A stretch of DNA of 64,000 bases from Haemaphysalis longicornis (GCA_013339765.2 CM023448.1:191251909-191315908), one strand, 5' to 3'; counted from the stretch's first letter, positions 46,571-58,389 are shown. Translations and numbers: made by a program. The notes: generated by a model from the letters alone, not told the origin.

Positions 46571-48417
46571 GCAGTTGTATTGTTTGCATGTAAACTGCAG
46601 CGGCTGCTACAGTTTCCATGCAACAATGTGTTGCGGCCACTCGGCCACTCTTTTCCGTTAAAGTCTAATGCGGCGGAGACCTGTATACGGAAGGGCGGGG
46701 GGGGGGGGGGGGAGGAATTGCTTAGTTTCATCTGCAGTCGCAAGAGGGGCATTAACTGCTTTGTGTTGCACTGCCGGAATCATAGGATGTATGTGTTGAA
46801 TGCATTCTGCAATGTGCAGTGACAACCTGCTCAAAACAACGGCTGAAGAATATTTGTCGAGGCATGATGACAAATCAAAACAAAACTTTACAGCCCCGAA
46901 CAACTCCCCGAAGTAACACGATGACGTAGACGCGGTAGCATCGTGGTTAAAAAAAAAAGTTTCCCAGATTACGATACTCCCAAATGCGAAATTTAAACGC
47001 AGCTCTTTGGGTATGATTTTGCAGTGTATTGAGGCAAATGATTTGAAAGAAACATGTATGCGCTCTGCTGCCACCTCTTATCCACTGCAGACAGATCTCC
47101 GCTCGTGCAGCGTTGTGTTTCCAATTATGGTATCGGTGGATGCGTTCACAGCATACCTCACCGATAAAGACATTGGCGAATGGACTACGGCACTCGAATG
47201 GACTACGCCATCTCTTAGCGAGTTCGCGGCACTGGAGCCCGTCTCGTGCGGGTCTCTGATTTCCTCTTCGCTGTTCCGCCGTACTCTCCTCCCCGCTTTT
47301 CTTGTCATGCTTTCGCTGTGCCTCCCTCCGCTTTTTTCTGCGCACTCTCTTCGCTGTCACTGTCATCCGCGCTTCGGCTTATTGTGTTTCGTCCTCTACG
47401 TGTAGTCCCCGTTTAGCTCGATTACGCCGACACCGCTCAAAGCACTAGTGGGCGCTTAAAAACTGCGCTCGAAAATGGTCCATGTCTCCGAGCCGCCTCG
47501 CGAGGTGGTGGTGAAAACATTTATACCAATGCGTGTTATTCTCCCGTAAGCACGGCGGTACATTAATAACATAAATTCAACTCCCGTCTGACCAAACCTA
47601 ATCCTATAAATATCTATGATTTCACATAACACTCTCATTATATTGGGTTAGTCGTATAAACTGTGTGCTCAAACACCTCACGCCCTCTTGTTTATGGTCC
47701 ATACAACTTTAAGGCCGCATCACTCGACTTAAGCTTGCATATCAGACGTATACCCGCGTCCTAAACTCGAATGCTGTTTTTTTTTTCATCTGGCACCATT
47801 CCCAAGCATATCTCGCTGTCGACTTCGAGTCCATTCAATACTAAGCTGCACAGTTTCCCCGGTCAAGTTTTTCATGCGAAACCATGCGTCGTCACTAAAA
47901 TAAAACACAAACAACGCCGCCCTATGTCTTTCAATCGCGCCGTGTTATCTCGTGTCTCTGCCTCCTGCATTCTTTCTACTATCACCCACAGACATGGCAC
48001 TTCCAAATGAATGCATAATGTCCCTGCACCTCGGTCATAGTCAACCACTTTCGCACACAAACTAAAATGAGGAGATCGCACTCAAAAGGTACACAAGGGC
48101 CAATACACGACACGAGGAGCAGGAATGGAGGTAAACCGTGCGGTGCGCGTAGGGTATGAATATAATTCTTTTTAGAAGTGAGGAATCAGTTGGCTTGGCA
48201 CACCTACTTCTCCGGGCGCTAGATTTGTTCCATCACTTGACGCCTCAAATCGGCAAAAGATACTACACGCTACACTCTAGCGCATTCAGCTGTGGTTCAG
48301 CTGCATCGCAGTGCGCCCAACTAACCAATCCTTGACATCAACAAAGCGAATTCGGCCAATGACAGCGACGTTCGTACCATGTGACTCAAAAAAATTCATA
48401 GCATATCCACGGGTGAA
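46571..48417. other. No recognisable gene
   Basis: Contains a G-run at 46697-46712 and short ORFs, the longest 132-139 codons (47007-47405 +, 46947-47366 -) overlapping on opposite strands without a recognisable domain. Confidence 0.4.
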
Positions 48418-49178
48418 TGATGATGAGTGGGTGAAGCTCCTAAGGGGAAATCATCGGTTAAAACCGTGACTCTCAGTGAAAGTTTCACCCACTACATCTG
48501 TGTCCGAAACGTAACGTCTAGAAAGTCTCGCTTAAACCGCGCGTCGGCACCTTGGGGCTGAGCTCGCCTGAGACGCCTCACGAGCTCTCACTGCATCGGG
48601 GTCTGCCTGCCGATACGCGCGCTTTCTCGCCGCTTCCCGTTCTCTGACGTTTTGGAGATCACTCTTCGCGCCGCAGCCGTGCCGCTTCGCGACGGCAGGG
48701 TCCTCGCGCCGTTGCCGTGACGCTTGGGCCTCTCGTTCCTCGACGCTGGGATCTTGGCGGCGTCGTCGCGCAGCCAGACGACATGCTCGGCCTCCCGCTC
48801 TCGTTACGGCAGGATCTTGGCGGCGGCGTCGCGCAGCTTCACGGAGCGCTTCTGCTCTCGCGGGCTCGCACATCTGCAGCCTTATCCATCAGGCGACTCC
48901 GAGCGCGCGCCAACAGCGAACGGATTTTATTACCAACGTCTCCCCGCCATCTAGTAACAATCCAAGAACTAAACTAGAGGTAGCCACGCCATCTAGTAAA
49001 ACAATCCAAGCGCATCTTTTCATCATATACAAGTACCCGCCATCTAGTAAACAATCCAAGAGCTAAACTAGAGGTAGCCACGCCATTTAGTAACCATCCA
49101 AGAACTAAACTAGAGGTGGCTACATACATACGTCGAGGATGACAGACCCACGCCTTAAGGAGCTTCGCCCCTAAAATG
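48418..49178 (-). repeat. Dispersed repeat with GAAGCTCCTTAAGG-like ends and an internal 44-bp tandem motif
   Basis: The left side reads GTGAAGCTCCTAAGGGGAA (48429-48448). The right side is the complement of GGGGCGAAGCTCCTTAAGG (about 49156-49176). The interior holds three to four copies of CGCCATCTAGTAACAATCC and AAGAACTAAACTAGAGG (48944-49115). A minus-strand ORF at 48532-48873 lies inside. Confidence 0.55.
48532..48873 (-). CDS. Arg-rich repetitive ORF, STPR-like
   Basis: The frame of 113 codons starts ATG (complement at 48873) and encodes repeats of roughly 17-22 residues: AARRRRQDPAV, AARRRRQDPSV, ASRQRREDPAV and ARKRAYRQADPDAV, separated by REAE-type segments. This resembles the arginine-rich STPR-type repeats seen in many tick predicted proteins. 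It could be a DNA-binding basic repeat, but no other domain is present and it lies inside a dispersed repeat. It may be a transposed gene piece rather than a host gene. Confidence 0.4.
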   Translation of the reverse strand: MCEPARAEALREAARRRRQDPAVTRAGGRACRLAARRRRQDPSVEEREAQASRQRREDPAVAKRHGCGAKSDLQNVREREAARKRAYRQADPDAVRAREASQASSAPRCRRAV

Positions 49179-50552
49179 CGATCTGCGCTGTGACACTGCG
49201 CAATGTAGAACGACCCGCTTGTAATGCGTGAAGCCACAGCGCAGACCGAACTTTTGAGTCCAATCTTATACGCTTAGCATCTTCATTTGTCAACCTTTCG
49301 TTGTTGGTGGCATGAGTTGGTCAATCGAATGTATTGTGTGAAGCTTTGTTCAAAACTAGACGTCCTGTCTATGAGGCGGCACCCGAGCGCCCATTGTGGT
49401 GGAGCTGAAGCGCGGGATTGTCTTAGATATACTAACGATGTGAAACCTCGATAGCCCTGTGCTCGACAGTGTATGTGAATAGATGCACCGCGCTTTTATA
49501 CCACTGATTTTACGAGAAATGAGGAACATTTCTGTCATGACTGCGCTCTGCCATCGCGATGGCATGCACGACGGAAAAAGGTGAGAACTGAATTGTTTGT
49601 GCCCCTATTTCAGTAAAAATAACCACAACAAAAAATTAGAGATCCAAACTGCGGCGTTCGCTGTTCACTGGGATCCCATTGCGAATGATTTTTCGATGTA
49701 TAGTATAAGGAGCAAGATTTGCAAAAAAAATAAGGGTTACAGGCTTCGAAAAAAATCTTCCCTTGTTTCAAAAAGTTTGAAAGAAGTATTTTGTATTTTT
49801 GGGTTTTCTTCGGAGTGCGAGTGCACACCAAGCATAAATGTTGGTGTTATAGTTGATTCAGTCTGACTTTTTACGCAGGGCAGAATATGTACTTGTTAAG
49901 CACTATGCAACTATTGTGTATGACCTCAGTGTCTGTACGCCGTGTACTATAGCGCTCACTATGGCCTACAGCGCTCATTAGTATTCAGACGAGTATATCG
50001 TCAGAACAATGACTATGTCCATACACGTTAGTATAAGGCTTTATTCATTAAGACATTTTGCTCCTAATGCGTACTTGGTCTTTAACCCCGGATACCAGAT
50101 AAAGGTTGTACAAAGCGGTGAATACTAATGAGCAGTGTAGGTCATAGTGAGCGCGATAGTACGTCACTAGCGGCCTCGGAGCAGGGGTGTGACGTTAGAC
50201 TTAATTGGGGCAGCGGGGTGTTTGATTTTCGAAATTTTATTGGCAGTCTTTCAGCACCAAAAAGTTATACAAACCTTGTTTGGACCCGCATGCCTAGTGC
50301 CGGTCACAGCAATGAAATGAACTTTTGTTAATCACTTTTCCAATCGCCTTGTTTTTAGCTACACACCCAAAGTGGCTTTTCTGGCCCTGCTGTACATCCC
50401 TATTTGCGGTTCATGATCTCTATTGCGCGATCCCCTTTCTTCCCGCTCCAAGGTATTTCCGACGCAACTGCATAACGGCACTTTTACGCACTCGAGAGAA
50501 AAGCGTCACATTCGGTAAGGTTGTGGCTAATAAAGAAGCTCTTTCCCCGCAG
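49179..50552. other. No recognisable gene before exon 3 of CAP gene B
   Basis: AT-rich, with a short palindrome-rich stretch around 49920-50150 (inverted copies of TAGCGCTCACTATGGCCTACA-like sequence at 49950-49972 and 50135-50160). The end of the region is the branch-point and polypyrimidine tract of the next exon. Confidence 0.4.
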
Positions 50553-50737
50553 CTCCCGAAGAAAAATGGACCGACCGCAAAAAGGGACATAAGAAGCCGG
50601 AGGGTGGCGGTAGTGAAGAGGAAGGTGGCAGAGGCGGCAGACGCAGAAAAGGCGGCAGACGTGAAGAAGGTGGTGAAGAAGGTGGCGAAGAACCCGTTAT
50701 AAAGCCCCTAAGGACGGCTACACACTGTAATGATGGG
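50553..50737 (+). CDS. Proposed exon 3 of CAP gene B: charged Gly-rich linker
   Basis: A branch-point-like GGCTAAT (50524-50530) and CTCTTTCCCCGCAG form a strong acceptor. GGG|GTGAGG at 50738 is an acceptable donor. The 185 bp join exon 2 through a split Ala codon and read PEEKWTDRKKGHKKPEGGG, then blocks of GGRGGRRRKGGRREEGGEE, and end LRTATHCNDG at a codon boundary, ready for exon 4 at 57457. The linker is rich in Gly, Glu, Arg and Lys and likely disordered. If the donor is not used, the frame runs to TGA at 50849-50851. Confidence 0.55.
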
Positions 50738-51094
50738 GTGAGGCCTGAATTTCTAGCCTTCAACGAGCATGTTTCAAAAGCGATGCAATATCTGAAATGT
50801 CCTAGTGGCCCATGCGTTCTTTTCTGTTCGGGCATCCCTGTGCTAAATTGAAGTGCGCGAGATTAGGAAGTCGTCAGAACTGTCTTAGCACTCAGTTTAA
50901 CGAGACTTGAGTAGTTTTAATGCGTCATCCACGTTTTGAGCTGGTCATGAGATCTGCCGCCAGAAACGAATGAAACTTGAGCGGATAAACATCAGCACAA
51001 ACGCGAATAGTTCATTATATTGTTTGACAGAAGCCAAATAATGTCGTAATTCTGGCACGTCTGCCGAGTTCCGTAAGCCTGCTTAATATCCATA

Positions 51095-51100
51095 AATAAA
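51095..51100 (+). terminator. Possible alternative poly(A) signal after exon 3
   Basis: AATAAA about 245 bp downstream of the read-through stop at 50849-50851, followed by CTTCTCATTAATTCC. It would allow a short transcript ending in an extended exon 3. Confidence 0.3.
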
Positions 51101-51794
51101 CCTTCTCATTAATTCCACTATAAGGAAGGAAAGTTTGAAGTTTCTGATTCGGGGTGTATGTTTTTATGTACACGTTTCATTTCCGGCTGGCTGCACAGCC
51201 GTCCAAATTTTGAAGTCGCACCATATCGCGCGAGCATGGACTGGCCGGTATGTCAGCACCTTCTCAAACACAGAGCGACAAATAGGCCAGAATAGGCATG
51301 GACACACAAAGCCGGAAGCTAGCGCGACCACTTTCAGCGGGCGCGTACTGCACACGAGCTCATTCCTGCCAACCATTTATTGCCGTGTTAAAGCGCTAGA
51401 ATTATTCACTCTCCTTCTAAAAGCGCTAAGGTAACAGTTAACGATACTGTTGAGAAATTTTCAGCCTGCGCGTGAAGTTCCGTGTAATTGTGGCACAGAT
51501 GCCTAAGAACATAATTGCCGTTGTTAAAATCAACACATGAAATCACAGATAAAACGTAAGCGTTCAGTGCGTGATCATTCTTGGTAAAAAAAATAGGACA
51601 ACACTTCCTCTGTTCTGATGCAGATGTGGAAGCAGTTTTATTTTTTTATTCAGAGTGCATGTGTAAGAAGTAGGAAAACCAACTTTGTCGATTTCGTACC
51701 TAAACAGAAGGGGTAGCTAGAAATCTGCCGCACCGCTGGAAGCAGCAGCGGCCGCCGTAAATGGGATGACAATTAACCTCGTCGATTGATTACT

Positions 51795-53013
51795 TGAGCA
51801 CAACTTTATTGAGGACGTAAACAGGTGTGCAATGAAGGAAGAAGTAAAATTACGAACGACACGAGCAGTATAATGAAAGCAACGAAAAGATTTTATGCTG
51901 GGTGTTAGTCCAGAAGGCGGAACTATAAAAAATAATTGGTTGACGAAGTCCCAATAGTCCGTAAAGACGGAGTAGAGAAAGTGCTAGAGGGGATAAAGAG
52001 AGGAAAAGCTGCAGGAGACGACAAAATTACCACGGATCTACTTAGGGATGGAGGCTGCACTATACTAGAAAATCTCGCAAAACTATTCTCAGATTGATAA
52101 AGAAAGTTTTAAGCTACCTATAGCCTGGAAAAGTCCCAATATAATTCTGATTCACGAAAAGAGACCCAGGGCGACACCCAAAAGCTTAAAGATTACATAC
52201 TCGTCAGCTAACTCTGTGGTTTACAGGTAATTTACCAAGGTAACAAATAACCGCATTGTGGAAAGGCTACTTAACAATTTCTCCCATTCACATCGTTAAC
52301 CAGGTAATAGAGATATCTTCAAAGTATAATAAACTTTTTAACCTCACGTTTGTAAATTACGAAAAAGAGTTTGATTCTGCGGACATCGCTGCAGTACTTT
52401 GGACACTGAAGGACCAGGTAGTAAAGGAGACGTGCATAAGGCTCTTAAAACATATAAAAGTGATGCACGGGAACGATAACTCTTCACAAGATGAGTGAAA
52501 CGTTGCCCAGGGAGAAGTCAGGGATGCCAATGAATGGAGAATACTTAGGCCACTAGAGATAGGCGGATGACATTGTCTTGTTCAGTGATTCAGGAGAACA
52601 ACTGTAAAAAATGCTCAAGGAGCTGCATTTAAAACTCTCAGATAGGATTAAAGATGAATATGTAGAAACATGAAGAAATTGAAAGTAATCTTAAACAGAC
52701 GCGCAGAAACCCCACCTTAAGCGTAAGTAGTGAAATACTTAAAGAGGCGGAAGGACAAGTTGTCAGTGCTGGTCCCAACCACGACAAAGAAACCCAGCGT
52801 AGAAATAATGCGGGCTAGGGGAATTCGGCCAGCACACGCAGATAATGAACAGCGGGCTCCCTCTATCGCTGAAAAGAACGATGTTCGGCCTGTATACACG
52901 CACTGCCAGTCATAACTTACGGGGCAGAAACTTACTTAGTCACTAAGCTCCAGAAAGAAAAACTTAGGTCAGCCTCACGAGCACTGGAAGGGAGGGTGAT
53001 AGGAACGATGCGT

Positions 53014-53017
<4 letters not shown>
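51795..53017 (+). pseudogene. RTE-like LINE reverse transcriptase relic 2
   Basis: Block order is kept despite frameshifts. About 51965 reads EGIKRGKAAGDDKITTDLL. About 52335 reads FNLTFVNYEKEFDSADIAA, with the first catalytic Asp region changed. About 52540 reads GEYLGH then ADDIVLFSDSGEQL, with the catalytic A-D-D retained. About 52860 reads LPLSLKRTMFG, the start of the C-terminal region. It ends at an (AT)n array. This copy differs from relic 1 and represents a second subfamily. Confidence 0.7.
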
Positions 53018-53075
<58 letters not shown>

Positions 53076-54026
53076 TGATATATAATCGATCTACAATGCC
53101 GAACGAAAAAGACATACGGGAATGGTTAACTATTTTTGTTACCGTGAAAGACGTTACATTTTTTTTCAGTTTATTCCGTGAGAAAGAAAGAAAGAAACAC
53201 GCGCCCAGAGTGCGACCGAACCCACGCCTTTCGTTAGATCTCGAATGCCTTACCAATTCGGCTTCTGGGCGACTGTGTTCTCCTTCACTTTCTGGGTATT
53301 TATATAATTTACTACAACTGTATCTGACGCTTGAGGGTGGTAGCCAGCGCCACTCAACTACACGGGGAGAAGGGACCTTCTTTTCAACCCGGGGCGTGAC
53401 TTGAACGTCTATAGCCTGTCATAAGCGGGCAACTGGCGGGAAACCCTCTTATACTACCTTGGCATCAAGGCTGCCAGAACCGAGGCCCTCGCTAAGCTTT
53501 CGCACGATAATATGGTTTGGAAATGAGGGGCTCGTTAGGAAATACAGAAAGAAATGCCGGCAGTCTACAACGCCAAAGAAGGCATAGGGGAATGGTTAGA
53601 CTATTTTTTTACCGTTAGTGACGTTACATTATTATTTTTTTATTAATTACGTGAGAAAGAAAGAAAGAAAAACACCGGGGGTTGAAAAGAAGGTCCCCTT
53701 CTCCCCGTGTAGTCTGAGTGGCGCTGGCTACCACCCTCAAGCGTCAGATACAGTTGTAGTAAAATATAAATACCCCAGAAAGTGAAGGAGAACACAGTCG
53801 CCCAGATAGCCGAATTGGTAAGGCATTCGAGATCTAATCGAAAGGTGTGGGTTCCCCACTCTGGGCGCGTGTTCTTCTTTCTTTCTTTCTCACGTAATTA
53901 ATAAAAAAATAATAATGTAACGTCACTAACGGTAAAAAAATAGTCTAACCATTCCCCTATGCCTTCTTTGGCGTTGTAGACTGCCGGAATTTCTTTCTCT
54001 ATTTCCTAACGAGCCCCTCATTTCCA

Positions 54027-54061
<35 letters not shown>
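53018..54061. mobile_element. Palindromic composite with two tRNA-like halves, copy A, bounded by (AT)n
   Basis: (AT)n at 53018-53073 and 54030-54061 bound the unit. The left half carries a minus-strand tRNA-like sequence (about 53211-53279) and the right half a plus-strand one (about 53802-53872), inverted with respect to each other together with about 190 bp of flanking sequence. The inner arms 53517-53674 and 53872-54029 form a second perfect-looking inverted pair starting GAAATGAGGGGCTCGTTAGG. A central single-copy spacer (about 53400-53510) reads GCGGGCAACTGGCGGG. Confidence 0.8.
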
Positions 54062-54062
<1 letters not shown>

Positions 54063-54298
54063 ATGTGGGCATTGGGGGTACATGTTGTGATATTTATGCG
54101 TGGAAGCGACATGACCTTGTTATATCCAGTGTGAACACGGCGGGTCAATCCCTTGTTCCTTCTACCCATCCAACCCACGCACTGTATCTGTAGTATAACC
54201 ATCATCATCCCCGGAAGTTCCGTCTTTCGGTGGCTGTGCTCGGGAGCCTAATTAAAAGTGGTCCTAGACTCGGAGCTCTGTCTCTAATATATATATAT

Positions 54299-55778
54299 CA
54301 GGGTGTCGAACCGAAAAAAATACCGGTTCGGTTACGGTTCGGGTTCGGGTGAAATAATTTCGTTCCGGTTCAGTTCCGGTTCGACAAAATCACGTACCGA
54401 ACCGGTTCGCGAACCGGTTCGGGAGCTTGAACCGGTTCGCGAACCGGTTTGATTAGTTGAATTATCCCTAATTAGAAAAAAAACATTTACTATTTTAAAA
54501 CGACTGTCAAATCAAAACACAAACAAAAATTCAAAATGCTGCTGTCCCCAAGGGCAGTGGTGCAATTGCAAAGCAAACTTTAAACAATTACGAGATATTA
54601 GAAAAAACAATGAAGTGGCGAGATTTACCACCTTCTTTTCGCTCAGTCTTTATGTTGTCCTAGCGACTATTCATAAAGCCACGCCAAGAGATATGAGGTG
54701 GGATATATTTTCTGTCCTTCCTTTTTTGTGAAATTGCAATTGTCGCTATGCAATCGCCCATCACGCTAACCTTGAAGCCTTAAATTTAGTCCTGCGTACG
54801 GCGTGTTCAAATACCAGCGCTTAATACAATGGCGCACATTTTTTATATTTGTAACAAAACAGAAAAATTCTACAACAGGCACATAAATACTACCAATGAA
54901 TTAGAATATTTGGTACCCTGAATAATTTGTTAGCTGTCACCTTATCGAATGTGTTAGCCACACTTTTGTAAAAGTAAGCTTTAGTTAACGCTCAGTCACT
55001 GCATTATTGCTCTGACCACTGCAATTCCTTTTGCGATACCGAAAGTGTGCATTACAATCAGTATGTCATCGTACCGCCTGAACCCCTACCATCGTTCCGT
55101 GTGCTACATTGCGGATATACAGATAATGCGGTTACAAAATGAAAGGGAAATTTGACACGCGGAGCATGAGATGGGACTTTTTGGGTAGACGCTCTTTAAT
55201 TCGTCCACAGCAGTAACCCTCCGGAACGAGTAGCAGTAGAAGCAATGTAGCGATTTGGGCAAACGGCTTAGCAAACAGCTTAGCCACTGAGCAGCTCCTC
55301 GGTCACACTTGTCAAGTATTAAAATTTTGCAGGTGTCGGACCTTTTCAACAAATTATGAAATGAAAAAAGTTTGCACACATCGGGTGTGAGCTTTCGCTG
55401 TTGCGCAGTGGAGCACCCCTGCAGCCTGATTTCTCCAATGAAGTCGCAGCTAGGGAAGGGCAAAGTCGTTTTATATCACCTGCAAGCTGCCGAGAATACA
55501 TTTCGTTTGGTCAGTTTTACTACGCTCGCGCCTCCAGCAGCAACAGACCAATGTACATTGGTGCTCATTCATTTCCCTGTTTTTACATAAAGCGTGATAG
55601 TGTTCATTGTCTGGGGGGGAAAGTCGCGAGAAAGTACAAAGTTGATGGTACGGAAAGAAAAAAAGGCCTGAATTGCATGACTGTGCAATATAAACAACGA
55701 GGGTCGAACCGTTGCATGAACCGGAAACCCTTTATTTTTTTCCGGTTCAGTTCCGGTTCGGTTCCGGTTCGACACCCG
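54299..55778. mobile_element. Non-autonomous hAT-like element with CCGGTTCG subterminal repeats
   Basis: The left end is CAGGGTGTCGAACCG at 54299. The right end is the complement of GGGTGTCGAACCGG, with the last base or two altered (CACCCG at 55773-55778). ATATATAT on both sides gives an 8-bp duplication in AT-rich target DNA. At least eight GAACCGG or CCGGTTC motifs crowd the left 180 bp and six the right 45 bp. The 1.3-kb interior contains a minus-strand ORF (55104-55463) with no transposase motif I recognise. Confidence 0.75.
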
Positions 55779-56795
55779 ATATATATATATATATATATAA
55801 AACAGAAAGAAATGCCGGCAGTCTACAACGCCAAAGAAGGCATAGGGTAGGGAATGGTTAGACTATTTTTTACTGTGAAGACGTTACATTTTTTTTTTTA
55901 ATTACGTGAGAAAGAAAGAAAGAAAAACACGCGCCCAGAGTGGGGACCGAACCCACGCCTTTCGATTAGATCTCGAATGCCTTACCAATTCGGCTGTCTG
56001 GGCGACTGTGTTCTCCTTCACTTTCTGGGGTATTTATATATTTTACTACAACTGTATTGACGCTTGAGGGTGGTAGCCAGCGCCACTCAGACTACAGGGG
56101 GAGAAGGGAACCTTTTTTTCAACCCCGGGGCGTGACTGAACGTCTAAGCCTGTCATAAGCGGGCAACTGGCGGGAAACCCTCTTATACTACCTTGGCATC
56201 AAGGCTGCCAGAACCGAGGCCCTCGCTAAGCTTTCGCACGATAATATGGTTTGTAAATGAGGGGCTCGTTAGGAAATACAGAAAGAAATGCCGGCAGTCT
56301 ACAACGCCAAAGAAGGCATAGGGGAATGGTTAGACTATTTTTACCGTTAGTGACGTTACATTATTATTTTTTATTAATTTCGTGAGAAAGAAAGAAAGAA
56401 AAAACACCGGGGGTTGAAAAGAAGGTCCCCTTCTCCCCGTGTAGTCTGAGTGGCGCTGGCTACCACCCTCAAGCGTCAGATCAGTTGTAGTAAAATATAA
56501 ATACCCCAGAAAGTGAAGGAGAACACAGTCGCCCAGATAGCCGAATTGGTAAGGCATTCGAGATCTAATCGAAAGGCGTGGGTTTCCCCCCTCTGGGCGG
56601 TTGTTAATTAAAAAAAAATAATAAGTAACGTCACTAACGGTAAAAAAAAAGTCTAACCATTCCCCTATGCCTTCTTTGGCGTTGTAGACTGCCGGATTCT
56701 TTCTGTATTTCCTAACGAGCCCCTCATTTCCAAACATAATATATATATATATATTATATATATATTTTATATATATATTTTATATATATATATAT
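55779..56795. mobile_element. Palindromic composite with two tRNA-like halves, copy B, bounded by (AT)n
   Basis: Direct repeat of copy A with about 95 percent visible agreement and small indels. (AT)n at 55779-55799 and 56736-56795. It includes the same central spacer (GCGGGCAACTGGCGGG, about 56158) and the same inverted arms. Confidence 0.8.
55933..56003 (-). tRNA. tRNA-like sequence, Arg(TCT)-like, within composite B; probably not functional
   Basis: On the minus strand 71 bases fold as a full cloverleaf: acceptor GCCCAGA/TCTGGGC (7 bp), D-arm GCC...GGC, anticodon stem TTCGA/TCGAA, T-arm GTGGG/CCCAC with loop TTCGGTC. The anticodon loop GATCTAA would place TCT at 34-36 but has A instead of T at position 33, unusual for a working tRNA. 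Related copies with damaged T-arms are at about 53211-53279 (-), 53802-53872 (+) and 56532-56600 (+). Confidence 0.5.
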
Positions 56796-57456
56796 GCGCA
56801 TTGGTTCTTTTATAGTGCCAGTTTCCAGTTTCTTGTGCACTCCCACTGGTGTTCATTCCGCTAAGTGCTCCCTGAGGTGAGAAATACTCGCATTCTGGTC
56901 TCTGTAACGCCAGCAGCTGTGAGCCAGACACTAATTGTTCAAGTTCGAATTTGAATTTATTTTTGTGGAAGAAATTTCTATTGTACAAATGAAACCAGGA
57001 ACAAACTATGGGAAAGAAAAACCTGGCCATCGCATGGTTCTAACTCAAGCGAACATTAGCTCCATTTGCCAATTCACCCGGAGCCTGCAGGCTGGAGCTC
57101 ATACGTCGTCTGCTGGGCTGCCTTGGAGCGACAAGCAGGCAGATGACACCCGTTACCCAATTACATATATGAATCTCCGTGGTGTTCAGGGAGTCAGCAA
57201 ATATAAAATACGCCTTCCTAGCCACCCTTGACCGGCGTGGCTTTCAGGCAAACCAGCACAACTAAAGGCAGAAACGTGCGTCCTCTTCGAAAAGCGCAGC
57301 AAAAACCTCACCAACGCTTTCACCGCCGCACAATCATGCTGTTTATGTTACTTATGAAGTGAAGCGCTTAGTAAGCGTGGTCTTGTTATGTGTATGGTGG
57401 GCCCTTTTCTTCTGCGTCTGGCTTCACTTGAAGCGCTATTTCTTCCCTCCACGCAG

Positions 57457-57594
57457 GCTATCACCGGTGACGAGCCAAAGGACTTCCGGGGCGAATTCAC
57501 CAAAGCCATGCGCAGGCTTCAAAGACAAGTTTTGAAACGCCACAACAAGTGGAGGCGGTTGCACGGTGTGCCACCTATGGAACATGATGAGAAG
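57457..57594 (+). CDS. Exon 4 of CAP gene B: start of the CAP domain
   Basis: Acceptor CTTCCCTCCACGCAG (AG 57455-57456) and donor AAG|GTGAGC (57595). The 46 codons encode AITGDEPKDFRGEF, then VLKRHNKWRRLHGVPPM and end EHDEK. The R-H-N-x-x-R-x-x-H-G-V-P-P block is the first helix of CAP proteins and carries the conserved His of the cavity. Both ends lie on codon boundaries, so the following exon should begin like gene A's exon at 702. That exon is not found downstream of 57594 within the window. Confidence 0.85.
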
Positions 57595-58164
57595 GTGAGC
57601 AAGATTTAAAGGGTTGGCACCAAATTTTTCTGTTCCAATTTTATTGCTGTTATGGATGCTCAATGGGCAAGCAACCCTGAACCAGCACGCAATGGCGGTT
57701 GATCACCGATAATTAATCACACAGAATTGCGGGAAAATCAATACCTTAAAAAATTTGGCAGCGTGCCTGCTCACTTCGTTGCAAATGTCGTCGAAAGACG
57801 ATAGTCGCCTGCCGCCCCTGCCACGTAAGTCTTTCTCTCCTCTTCCGGCTCACCTCTCGCGCTACCAGCCCCCTTTCGCTTCCCCACGATAAACATAGAG
57901 GAAGTTTGTTAAAGTCAATTTAATTTTCCCTCGTTCCAGTGCTCGCGTCATCTGATGGAACATTGGGTTACTGTTGGACTTCTTAGAATGCCACCAGGAG
58001 GGCTAGCGTAGCGCGCGGGTGCTTTTTGTATTTTTCGCCAAAACATTTTTTTCAGTGCGTATTTTTTATTTGCTATCGCGAAAACCAAACAGCTGTTTAT
58101 TTTTAATTAAAAGAACAATGCAAATATCACTTATATAGCGAGGCTTTGCCTCAGATAGGCCTAA

Positions 58165-58370
58165 TGTTTTCTTTTTGCTCAACAACGTTGACAAGTATGC
58201 ACATTGCCACCAGATTTATAGTTTGGAAATATTTTGTTTATATAAACGTCTCGTTCAAGAATTTTTTAAACTTTTGGCTGGGCGGCTGAATCAAAAGACA
58301 CACCGACAGACCAAAATTTTCGCGTGCGTTTTTGTAGCCCAAGACAGACTATTGTCTTTAAAAAAGGTTT
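58165..58370 (-). repeat. Fragment of the microsatellite-bearing repeat, contracted array
   Basis: Inverted relative of 59862-60100: CAACAACGTTGACAAGTATG, TTTTTTAAACTTTTGGCTGGGCGGCTGAATC, CACACCGACAGACCAAAATTTT and CCAAGACAGACTATTGTCTTTAAA. The central array has shrunk to about two CAGA-like units. Confidence 0.65.
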
Positions 58371-58389
58371 GGGGGTTTACGCACTGAAG

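Noticed and set aside
53802..53872. Functional tRNA gene
   Set aside because: The T-arm is damaged and the sequence is part of a repeated palindromic composite; even the best copy (55933-56003) lacks the usual T at position 33.
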